From an uncultured Bacteroidota bacterium (GTDB lineage: Bacteria; Bacteroidota; Bacteroidia; Chitinophagales; LD1): DNA of 31,100 nt. Shown here one piece after another: positions 16,212 to 23,065 of this stretch. The position numbers and the translations under genes were made by a program. The notes under the pieces were generated by a model. That model was not told where the DNA came from and did not search any database. It saw only the letters and a list, made by a program, of their open reading frames with translations. Location: the NCBI GenBank assembly GCA_937894725.1, contig CALAYL010000052.1:1-31100 (forward strand). The letters run 5' to 3'. Position 1 is the stretch's first letter; the number at the start of each line of letters is the position of its first letter.

Positions 16212-16853
16212 TTATTCAGGAGCCTTCTCCTCTTCTGCAGGACCACCACTAAGTGAAGTAATCAAGTTGAAACGATTTATATCCTTTTCTTTAAAAACGG
16301 CCATTACTCGTTGCACAGCTTGTATGTTAGTGAATTTATCACCCTTCACCGCTATTTTCATTTTAGGATCAGCATATCGAGCTGCCATAACCCATTCGCC
16401 CAGTTGATTTTTTGTGGAATCTTTAGGGATTCCCGGGAGTTGCTTTTCTTGATATGTTTTATACTCTGGTCCACTCATCGAAAGTACTCTTGGCATATCT
16501 TCGATAGGGGTACCAAACACTTCAATAAATGAAAAGACCTTTTTTTGAGACTCAGTCAATGACTTGAGCTGAGGATAAGCATCACCCATCCGCTCTATCA
16601 TGTTATCGAGAGTGGCTCTTCTTATTTCTTGTGATGAAAGTGCTAAATACGCCTTTCCATCTTTATCAACAGACACTACAAGTGCTTTTTCAATTTTGGT
16701 TTGCGAGCGCGAAGCTGGTATATCTATCATCACAGGGTCGGCTGGTTTAAACTTGGCTGTGAGGATAAAGAAAGTAAGAAGTAGAAATGACACGTCACAC
16801 ATGGCGGTCATATCTACTGCCGTACTTTTCTTTGCTACATGTATTTTAGGCAT
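16212..16853 (-). CDS. exbD: ExbD/TolR-type motor subunit (first copy in operon)
   Basis: This 213-residue subunit has a short cytoplasmic start (MPKIHVAKKSTAVDM), a single membrane helix TAMCDVSFLLLTFFILTA with the key aspartate D20, and an extended periplasmic domain. It differs markedly from the neighbouring ExbD outside the helix, so it is a diverged paralogue, not a recent duplicate. The two may form a heteromeric ExbD dimer inside the ExbB pentamer; this is inference. It lies 32 bases after exbB and 30 before the second exbD. Confidence 0.92.
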   Translation of the reverse strand: MPKIHVAKKSTAVDMTAMCDVSFLLLTFFILTAKFKPADPVMIDIPASRSQTKIEKALVVSVDKDGKAYLALSSQEIRRATLDNMIERMGDAYPQLKSLTESQKKVFSFIEVFGTPIEDMPRVLSMSGPEYKTYQEKQLPGIPKDSTKNQLGEWVMAARYADPKMKIAVKGDKFTNIQAVQRVMAVFKEKDINRFNLITSLSGGPAEEEKAPE

Positions 16854-16885
16854 GTTTTATTTTTTTTATTAATACAATAAATTGA

Positions 16886-17686
16886 TTACCCTTTCTTTCC
16901 AGCGAAAGTTTGCGCTATGCTAAATCCGATTTCATCGATTGCATAAGTAAGAGAGTCAATCTTGCTTGTAAAAATGTTGTAGAAAATGATAGCTACAGCT
17001 GATGTACCGATACCGATAGCGGTATTGATGAGTGCCTCTGCGATACCTGCAGAAAGTGCCGATGGGTCAGGTGTACCTGAAGTAGCCAATGCTGAGAATG
17101 CACGAATCATACCCAATACCGTACCCAAAAGCGCTACGAGTGTAGCTACAGATGCGATTGTAGCCAAGATTGGCAAGTTTTGTTGCAATGATGGCATTTC
17201 GAGTGCAGTAGCTTCTTCGATGTCTTTAGATATGTTCAATACTTTTTGTTCAGTAGTGAGTTCCTTATTAGCAGACATTGCACTGTATTTATGCAATCCT
17301 GCTTGCACTACATTAGCTACTGAGCCTTTTTGTTTTGTACAAGCATCAATAGCACCACTAATATCATCATTAGTAAGCGATGTTTTGATTTTTTGTAAAA
17401 ACGCTTCTGTGTTTCCTGCTCCTGCAGCTTTGTTCAACGTTAAGAAACGCTCGATAGTAAATGCGAATGTAGTCAACAAAAGTGTGAATAATAAAGGTAC
17501 GATAAATCCGCCTTTATATACGAGTGCTAAATAGTCGCCTGGCTTTGGATCGCCATTAGCTAAGAAACGTGATGGGTCTCCACAAACGAATTTATAGAAT
17601 AACACCGATACCACGAAGGAGATAGGGATTACTAAAATTGAGAAATTAAATCCACCACTTTTTTTTGCAGTTGCTGCTTGTGCCAT
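16886..17686 (-). CDS. exbB: MotA/TolQ/ExbB proton channel family protein
   Basis: This 266-residue inner-membrane protein forms the ExbB ring that couples proton flow to TonB movement. Predicted membrane segments are FSILVIPISFVVSVLFYKFV, GGFIVPLLFTLLLTTFAFTI, LPILATIASVATLVALLGTV (in part) and AGIAEALINTAIGIGTSAVAI (in part). The long cytoplasmic loop lies between the second and third. The signature GTVLGMIRAF and the ALINTAIGIG pattern are family hallmarks. It is the first gene of the operon and has the best promoter match in the window just upstream. Confidence 0.94.
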   Translation of the reverse strand: MAQAATAKKSGGFNFSILVIPISFVVSVLFYKFVCGDPSRFLANGDPKPGDYLALVYKGGFIVPLLFTLLLTTFAFTIERFLTLNKAAGAGNTEAFLQKIKTSLTNDDISGAIDACTKQKGSVANVVQAGLHKYSAMSANKELTTEQKVLNISKDIEEATALEMPSLQQNLPILATIASVATLVALLGTVLGMIRAFSALATSGTPDPSALSAGIAEALINTAIGIGTSAVAIIFYNIFTSKIDSLTYAIDEIGFSIAQTFAGKKG

Positions 17687-17735
17687 AGTTTGATTGTTTT
17701 TGTTTTAAAATTTAAGGTTAACATTTCAAAGTTTT

Positions 17736-17766
17736 CAAAAATAGTCGTTCTTTTTAATTGACCAAA
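17736..17766 (-). promoter_or_regulatory. Bacteroidota-type promoter of the exbB-exbD-exbD-tonB operon
   Basis: On the minus strand TTTG (17766-17763) is followed after 19 bases by TATTTTTG (17743-17736), an exact fit to TTTG-N19-TAnnTTTG. The exbB ATG is about 47 bases further on. Confidence 0.7.
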
Positions 17767-18046
17767 CATTTGTTTCATTTTTCTGTCCACTTTCAATGCA
17801 CATAGCTATAACGATGTATTTGAGAAAATTGAGATGCTATTTAAAAAAGATGACATTTAAATGACAAAAATCAACTTCTATTTTTAATTCTATATACGAT
17901 TGAAACTATTGCTATGTTTAAGTTGTATATAAATCACTATACATTTTTAAATGTAAAAAAACTTTTGTTTGATTCGTTTTTATTGATAAATAAATAGCCT
18001 AAAAATTAATAACCGCAATTAAGGACTTTTTATATATTAGTAGTCT

Positions 18047-18054
18047 TATATTCG
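18047..18054 (+). promoter_or_regulatory. Candidate -7 element TATATTCG of the adhesin gene
   Basis: TATATTCG differs from TAnnTTTG at one base and lies 31 bases before the ATG. The same TTCG variant is seen before the BatA-type gene (9660) and the CrtI-type gene (24809, minus strand). Confidence 0.3.
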
Positions 18055-18085
18055 TTAAAAGCATTTTTTAACTAAACCAATCAAA

Positions 18086-20680
18086 ATGAATTTCCACTAT
18101 TTATTCTTCATCATTTCCTTACTTTTTGCTTTTGAATCAAATGCACAAAACGTTACATTATCTGGACCTGTAGGTTGCGGAGCAGCGTCAGTTGCTGGTA
18201 CATGGACCGTGCCATGCAATGTGACCTCTATATCCATTGAGATATATGGTGGTGGTGGTGGTGCAGGTGGTGGTGGTGGTGGAAGTAATGGCGGGCTATT
18301 CAATACTCGTGGAGGAGGTGGAGCTGGCGGTGGTGGATACACTACGATTACTATAAATGTAGTACCTAGCTCTACTTTTTCATATAGCATAGGCGCAGGA
18401 GGCTGCGGTGGTAGTGGTGGTGGAGATGGCTCTAGCGGAAACAATGGCAACAATGGTGGAGCTACTACCTTTAGTGGAACAGCCCAAGGTGGTGGCGCAG
18501 TAAGCCTAACTGCAAATGGAGGACAAAGAGGGACTGGTGGTAGTGGTACTGGTGGTAGTACTGGGAGCGGTGGAAGTGGGGGCACTGCGAGTGGAGGCAC
18601 TACAAACACAACTGGTAGTAATGGCAATGGAGGTAGTGGCGGTAACGGTGGTAATGGTGGTAGTGGTGCTGGCCCATCGGGCGGTGCTGGTGGCGCTGTT
18701 ACAGCTGCTGCGGGAACTGCTTTAGGTGGTGGTGGCGCTGGTGGCGGTGACAGCCCAGGAGGAAGAGGCGCAGCTGGAGGCGTATTGATAACTTATGTAA
18801 CCACTACTCCTTTACCAGCAACTCCCCTCATTTCTAGTACAGCAGCTACTTGTGCTACTGCTGGATCAAGTACCATTAGCAATTATGATGCCACATTGCC
18901 TTATACTTTTACACCAAGTGGCCCTACTGTAGGTGCAGGCGGAGTGATAACAGGTATGACTATAGGTACAAGTTATACAGTAGTAGCGGGCGTTACTGGA
19001 TGTACATCTACACCGAGTAACTCGTTTTCAAATGCGGCCACAATTTCGCCCCCAGCTATACCTACTATTGCAGGATCTGCACCAACATGTACAGCAGATG
19101 GCAGTAGTACGATAAGTAACTATAATGCATCATACACTTATAACTTTACACCATCTGGACCTGCTGTGGGAGCGGGGGGAGCTATAAGTGGTATGACAAA
19201 TGGAACGAACTATACGGTGGTAGCCAATAATGGGTCATGTAACTCGAATGCTAGTAATACATTTAGTAATAGCGCTCTGTTACCTACCCCTGCTATTCCA
19301 ACAATCACAGCAGTTGCTGCTACCTGTACAAACAGCGGGAGCAGCACAATTAACAACTATGTAGCTACACAATCATACACCTTTACACCATCTGGACCTA
19401 CTGTAAACGCTGGAGGTGCTATCAGTGGTATGACATTAGGTACTAGCTATACTGTAATAACCACAAATAGTACTTGTTCATCTAATGCTAGTGCATCTTT
19501 TAGTAATGCGGCTGCGATTGTCCCTCCTGTGGCACCGGCTATCACTTCTACTGCTCCTTCGTGTACTGCTGATGGCAGTAGTACGATAACTAATTATAAT
19601 GCGTCATACACTTATAACTTTACACCATCTGGACCTGCTGTGGGAGCGGGGGGAGCTATAAGTGGTATGACAAATGGAACGAACTATACGGTGATAGCCG
19701 ATGATGGGTCTTGTAGCTCGAATGCTAGTAACGCATTTAGTAATAGCGCGCAACTGCAAGAACCTGTAGCAAGTATTAGTGGAAATTTGAGCTATTGCGT
19801 AGGAAGCAACACCACACTGACTGCAAGTGGCGGGATTGGCTACGCATGGAATGATGCAAGTGCTAATAACATAGGAAGCGCAGCTGCGGTAACAGTAACA
19901 CAAGGAACATATACCGTAATCGTAACTGGGGCTAATAGTTGTACAGCTACAGCAAGTGCTACAGTTACTGAATTGTCAAACCTTGTAATCAGTATCGGAG
20001 GCGATTTAAACCATTGCCCTTCAAAAAACACCACACTCACCGCTAGTGGAGGTAGCAGCTATGTTTGGAGCAATGGCAACACAACTGCAGACATAACTGT
20101 AACTCATGGAACACATAGCGTGACAGCATCTGATGCGGGATGTACTGGTACGGCATCTGCTGTAGTTACTCAACGAAGCGTTTCAGCTATCAGCCTTGGA
20201 AATGACACTACCTTATGTGTTGATTCAACATTGGTTATTGATGCAGGTACAAGTTATGTTTCGTATAACTGGAGTACTGGTGACACGACTCAAACCATAT
20301 CCCCAAAAACTTCAGGAGCATTTGCTATTACGGCTACTGATGTGAATGGATGTGAAACATCTAAAAGTATAAATGTCACTTTCAATTCTTGTACTGTAGA
20401 TGAGAACTTCATTCTAATACCTACAGCATTTTCTCCAAACAATGATGGCAACAATGATTTGTTTAGATTTAAATTGATAGGTAATGTGAAGTTTATTGAC
20501 CTCCGAATTTTTAATCGTTGGGGCGAAAGAATATTTTATACGACTGATGAAAGAGATTTTTGGAATGGTACGTTTAAAGACGTAGCCTGTCCTGTAGGAG
20601 CATATATATATGAAATAAGAGTTTTGATGAATGGTACTAAAACAAAGAGTCAAACGGGGAATATCACTTTGTTGAGATAA
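18086..20680 (+). CDS. Secreted glycine-rich repeat adhesin with CHU_C (gliding-motility-associated) C-terminal domain
   Basis: This 864-residue protein has a signal peptide, MNFHYLFFIISLLFAFESNA. Residues about 50-236 are an extremely glycine-rich region beginning ISIEIYGGGGGAGG, resembling the glycine-rich domain of bacterial surface proteins. Residues about 243-558 hold four 79-residue repeats, each with two cysteines and the core FTPSGPxVxAGGxIxGM. Residues about 560-770 are Ig-like/PKD-like modules (SGNLSYCVGSNTTLTASGG, then GGDLNHCPSKNTTLTASGG). Residues about 776-864 are the CHU_C domain (IPTAFSPNNDGNNDLFRF, IFNRWGERIFYT, PVGAYIYEIRV), used for type IX secretion and surface attachment. 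Function is inferred as an adhesin or matrix component. No secretion genes are linked. Confidence 0.88.
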   Translation: MNFHYLFFIISLLFAFESNAQNVTLSGPVGCGAASVAGTWTVPCNVTSISIEIYGGGGGAGGGGGGSNGGLFNTRGGGGAGGGGYTTITINVVPSSTFSYSIGAGGCGGSGGGDGSSGNNGNNGGATTFSGTAQGGGAVSLTANGGQRGTGGSGTGGSTGSGGSGGTASGGTTNTTGSNGNGGSGGNGGNGGSGAGPSGGAGGAVTAAAGTALGGGGAGGGDSPGGRGAAGGVLITYVTTTPLPATPLISSTAATCATAGSSTISNYDATLPYTFTPSGPTVGAGGVITGMTIGTSYTVVAGVTGCTSTPSNSFSNAATISPPAIPTIAGSAPTCTADGSSTISNYNASYTYNFTPSGPAVGAGGAISGMTNGTNYTVVANNGSCNSNASNTFSNSALLPTPAIPTITAVAATCTNSGSSTINNYVATQSYTFTPSGPTVNAGGAISGMTLGTSYTVITTNSTCSSNASASFSNAAAIVPPVAPAITSTAPSCTADGSSTITNYNASYTYNFTPSGPAVGAGGAISGMTNGTNYTVIADDGSCSSNASNAFSNSAQLQEPVASISGNLSYCVGSNTTLTASGGIGYAWNDASANNIGSAAAVTVTQGTYTVIVTGANSCTATASATVTELSNLVISIGGDLNHCPSKNTTLTASGGSSYVWSNGNTTADITVTHGTHSVTASDAGCTGTASAVVTQRSVSAISLGNDTTLCVDSTLVIDAGTSYVSYNWSTGDTTQTISPKTSGAFAITATDVNGCETSKSINVTFNSCTVDENFILIPTAFSPNNDGNNDLFRFKLIGNVKFIDLRIFNRWGERIFYTTDERDFWNGTFKDVACPVGAYIYEIRVLMNGTKTKSQTGNITLLR
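18815..19762 (+). repeat. Four tandem 237-bp coding repeats with ABAB relationship
   Basis: The conserved GSST codons begin at 18863, 19100, 19337 and 19574, exactly 237 bases apart. Units 1 and 3 share AATC, YTFTPSGPTV and GTSYTV. Units 2 and 4 share APTCTADGSST, YNFTPSGPAV and NGTNYTV. Units 2 and 4 differ at only about ten positions over roughly 180 bases and are identical over about 90 bases (19129-19219 versus 19603-19693). A two-unit block therefore seems to have been duplicated, or units 2 and 4 have been homogenised. Outer boundaries are approximate. Confidence 0.88.
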
Positions 20681-20876
20681 TCACAGTTTACATCACACTA
20701 TTGATATATATAAAAGCTGTAAGTATTAACTCTATTGTAAATGCTTATCGCTTTTTCTTTATTACCAAAATGTTAGCTGTATATGGTTCACATGCACTCT
20801 CCATTTTTCACCAAATGATAATATTGCCTTAACAATAAGATTATAATTTTTCAACGTACTTGATAATAATTGATTA

Positions 20877-21665
20877 ATGAATAAAGCAGTATTACAAACT
20901 AGTCTTGTTTTCTTTGTAGTATTGATACCTAGTTTATCAAACATCAAGTTAGCTCAGGGCTCCCCAAGAAATACAGATCATCAATTCAACAATTGGTTTA
21001 ACCCATCACTTAACATCAGAGCAAATAAATATGTAGGATTTTACATTGAAGGACAACTACGATTTAATGAATTCAAATACAATCAACAACACCAAATAAG
21101 AGGAATGTTAGATGTTTTTTTGACAAAAACCATCACAGTTAGTCCTATTGGATATGTATATACTTGGAATTACCAATATGGAAAGCAACCTGCAAAAACA
21201 ACGGAAAACCTACATTGCATTTTTGAACAGATAAGTGTAAAGCATAGCGTGGGTCGAGTATTTTTTGAGCAAAGGGCAAGAATGGAACAGCGTTGGCAAG
21301 AACACAAAGTATTGCAAAATGATGGTAGTTATTTAAAAGAAAACTTTTCCTATAAAAACAGATTTCGTTATCGAACTATGATAACTATCCCGCTAAATAA
21401 AAAAACGATGTGTACGGGTACTATTTTTGTTTCGACTTGGGATGAAATGTTTGTCAGTTTTGGTAAAAATGTAAACTACAATCTACCTGATCAAAATAGA
21501 GTCTATGTTGGGCTAGGGTACAAATTCAACAAAAAAGGCACAGTACAACTAGGCTATCTAAATCAACTACTTATCAAAAAAGAAGGCACAAAAGCAGAAT
21601 CAAACCACACGCTGTTTTTAGGCTTCAACTATGTGGTTGATTTTACAAAAAAAAGAGATATTTAA
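20877..21665 (+). CDS. DUF2490 family outer-membrane beta-barrel-like protein
   Basis: This 262-residue protein has an N-terminal hydrophobic export signal (VLQTSLVFFVVLIPSL) and a body of alternating amphipathic strands typical of the DUF2490 family: FNNWFNPSLNIRANKYVGFYIEGQLRFN (part), IGYVYTWNYQYG, RVFFEQRARMEQRW, FRYRTMITIPL, RVYVGLGYKFN and TVQLGYLNQ. The last strands end HTLFLGFNYVVDF, near the C-terminus as in outer-membrane barrels. Function of the family is unknown. It begins 196 bases after the adhesin gene; no strong promoter or terminator is seen between them, so linkage is possible. Its transcript ends at the hairpin 21669-21701. Confidence 0.78.
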   Translation: MNKAVLQTSLVFFVVLIPSLSNIKLAQGSPRNTDHQFNNWFNPSLNIRANKYVGFYIEGQLRFNEFKYNQQHQIRGMLDVFLTKTITVSPIGYVYTWNYQYGKQPAKTTENLHCIFEQISVKHSVGRVFFEQRARMEQRWQEHKVLQNDGSYLKENFSYKNRFRYRTMITIPLNKKTMCTGTIFVSTWDEMFVSFGKNVNYNLPDQNRVYVGLGYKFNKKGTVQLGYLNQLLIKKEGTKAESNHTLFLGFNYVVDFTKKRDI

Positions 21666-21668
21666 GAC

Positions 21669-21701
21669 AATAAATAACTTCTGTAAAACAGATTATTTAT
21701 T
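21669..21701. terminator. Bidirectional hairpin between DUF2490 and HMA genes
   Basis: AATAAATAA (21669-21677) pairs with TTATTTATT (21693-21701), and TCTGT (21680-21684) pairs with ACAGA (21688-21692), leaving a two-base bulge. The hairpin lies between convergent genes, and its right arm begins at the HMA stop codon. It is AT-rich, so strength is uncertain. Confidence 0.55.
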
Positions 21702-21965
21702 TATTCGCCCTACCATACAGCTAGCATAACTCTTTAACTGCACTAAAAGCCCGTTTTCTTCAGTAGCTTCTGGGTAACCCAAGGAGAGCAATTTTTTTGT
21801 CAAAACTTCACGGCTCACAGACTCAATATGATCAACAGTGACTGTATCTTCCTCTTTATTTATCTCCACACTTTCCACTCCTTCGATAGCCATAAGTTTA
21901 GTTTTGATTGTATTTTCACAACCAGAACATTTTAGGTTGGCAATAATTATTTTATCTGTGTTCAT
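21693..21965 (-). CDS. Heavy-metal-associated (HMA) domain protein
   Basis: This 90-residue soluble protein has a ferredoxin-like HMA fold. The metal-binding motif is ANLKCSGCENTI with C13 and C16. It is followed by IEGVESVEINKEEDTVTVDH and LTKKLLSLGYP, the classical order. The motif is CSGC rather than CopZ-type GMTCxxC, which is common in Bacteroidota. A C-terminal extension of about 20 residues ends LKSYASCMVGRINK with a third cysteine. It may bind Cu(I) or other soft metals. No copper P-type ATPase or regulator is adjacent, so the partner is unknown. Confidence 0.85.
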   Translation of the reverse strand: MNTDKIIIANLKCSGCENTIKTKLMAIEGVESVEINKEEDTVTVDHIESVSREVLTKKLLSLGYPEATEENGLLVQLKSYASCMVGRINK

Positions 21966-22109
21966 CTTTACTAAATTTTAATAAAGCTACCAATAATTAA
22001 TAGGAAAGCAGCTATAATTAAATGTCTTTTAGCTTTTTTAAACCAAATTCTGGATATTTGAGAATTGTATTGCTAAAAAGCATAAATTTTTATCATCGAA
22101 AACAAGCCA

Positions 22110-22682
22110 ATGAAAACGGGACGATTAGAAGCATTTAGCGATGGGGTGATGGCCATTATCATTACAATTTCCGTATTGGAAATGAAAGTACCCGAAGGCA
22201 ATACATTACAAGCCCTAAAGTCAACACTACCCATCTTTTTGACCTATCTAGGTAGCTTTATTTATATCGGTATATACTGGAATAACCACCACCATATGAT
22301 GCAGGCTACAACCAAAGTGAATGGTCGGATATTATGGGCAAATCTCAACCTACTTTTTTGGTTATCCCTCTTCCCTTTTGTAACGGGCTGGATGGGCACA
22401 AATCACTTTGAAAAAGTGCCTGTAATGATGTATGGCATTGTTCTTCTTTTTGCTGCCATTGCGTACAAAATACTTGCTTATTGTGTAATGAAAAGTGAAG
22501 GGAATGAATCCATTTTAACTAAAGCATACCGTAGCGATTATAAGGGCAATGTGTCTATACTTTTATATGTTATCGCTGTATTAACAGCGTTTGTTCAACC
22601 TTTCATTGGTGTCATTATTTTTATACTCGTAGCTTTGCTTTGGTTGGTACCAGACACAAGAATCGAAAGGCGTTTTAAATAA
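22110..22682 (+). CDS. TMEM175-family (DUF1211) potassium-channel-like membrane protein
   Basis: This 190-residue protein has the family signature RLEAFSDGVMAIIITI in its first helix (the RxxxFSDG motif forms the conserved channel element). About six membrane helices follow: residues 10-28, 40-58, 78-95, 104-122, 146-164 and 166-182. A histidine cluster (NNHHHMMQ) lies after helix 2. Length equals a typical bacterial single six-helix subunit, which assembles as a tetramer. Ion selectivity is not readable from sequence. It precedes the GNAT gene by nine bases. Confidence 0.88.
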   Translation: MKTGRLEAFSDGVMAIIITISVLEMKVPEGNTLQALKSTLPIFLTYLGSFIYIGIYWNNHHHMMQATTKVNGRILWANLNLLFWLSLFPFVTGWMGTNHFEKVPVMMYGIVLLFAAIAYKILAYCVMKSEGNESILTKAYRSDYKGNVSILLYVIAVLTAFVQPFIGVIIFILVALLWLVPDTRIERRFK

Positions 22683-22691
22683 TTTTTTATT

Positions 22692-22973
22692 ATGACAAAA
22701 ATAACGCGAGAAGAAGATGAGAAAAAAGGAATGTTCACCCTTTTTTTTGATGGAATGAAAGCTGGTGAAATGACCTATTACTGGAAAGAAGAAATGAGGT
22801 TTGTAATTGATCATACTGAAGTAGGAAGTGAATTTGCAGGAAAAGGGCTTGCAAAAAAACTAGTGCTCGAAGCAGTTGCATTTGCAAGAGAGCGGAATGT
22901 AAAAATCGCTCCTCTTTGTAGTTACGCAAAAAAAGTATTGGAATCAATGGATGAGGTAAAAGACCTATTATGA
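22692..22973 (+). CDS. Small GNAT-type N-acetyltransferase (YjdJ/COG2388-like)
   Basis: This 93-residue protein matches the minimal GNAT group: FTLFFDGMKAGEMTYYW, then FVIDHTEVGSEFAGKGLAKKLV (in part), containing the acetyl-CoA binding pattern GKGLAKKLV (a Q/RxxGxG/A variant), followed by VAFARERNVKIAPLCSYAKKVLE with the family's conserved cysteine region. The acceptor substrate is unknown. It is probably co-transcribed with the TMEM175 gene. It converges with the FAD oxidoreductase gene, and no strong terminator is visible in the 92-base gap. Confidence 0.85.
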   Translation: MTKITREEDEKKGMFTLFFDGMKAGEMTYYWKEEMRFVIDHTEVGSEFAGKGLAKKLVLEAVAFARERNVKIAPLCSYAKKVLESMDEVKDLL

Positions 22974-23065
22974 ATTGAGAAAAGCTAATCAATCTCTAAT
23001 GTATCATCATTTTCCCTTTCTACAATACCATGATAAATAAAGAGAAAGTAAAAAAACTTCACCAG

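Larger units (their letters stand above)
17687..18085. other. 399-base divergent intergenic region
   Basis: The region lies between the divergent exbB and adhesin genes. It is very AT-rich. It contains the exbB promoter (17736-17766), a -7-like TATATTCG at 18047-18054 before the adhesin gene, and a short 7-bp inverted repeat TACATTT/AAATGTA at 17940-17955. I see no ORF of note, no RNA gene and no strong terminator. Confidence 0.6.

Noticed and set aside
16986..17534. 182-residue plus-strand ORF opposite exbB
   Set aside because: It is fully antisense to a clear ExbB coding sequence and its composition is that of a reverse-complemented membrane protein.
18097..18627. 176-residue proline-rich ORF on the minus strand
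   Set aside because: It is the antisense shadow of the glycine-rich adhesin region, with no independent start signals or family features.
18815..19762. Tandem 237-bp repeats considered as a CRISPR-like or satellite array
   Set aside because: The repeats are in frame, encode a conserved protein module and have no short-repeat/spacer structure.
20681..20876. Gap between adhesin and DUF2490 genes checked for RNA genes or promoters
   Set aside because: No tRNA-like fold, strong hairpin or good TAnnTTTG element was seen in these 196 AT-rich bases.
22974..23065. Search for a terminator between the convergent GNAT and FAD oxidoreductase genes
   Set aside because: Only short weak pairings (CTTTCT with AGAAAG) were seen.
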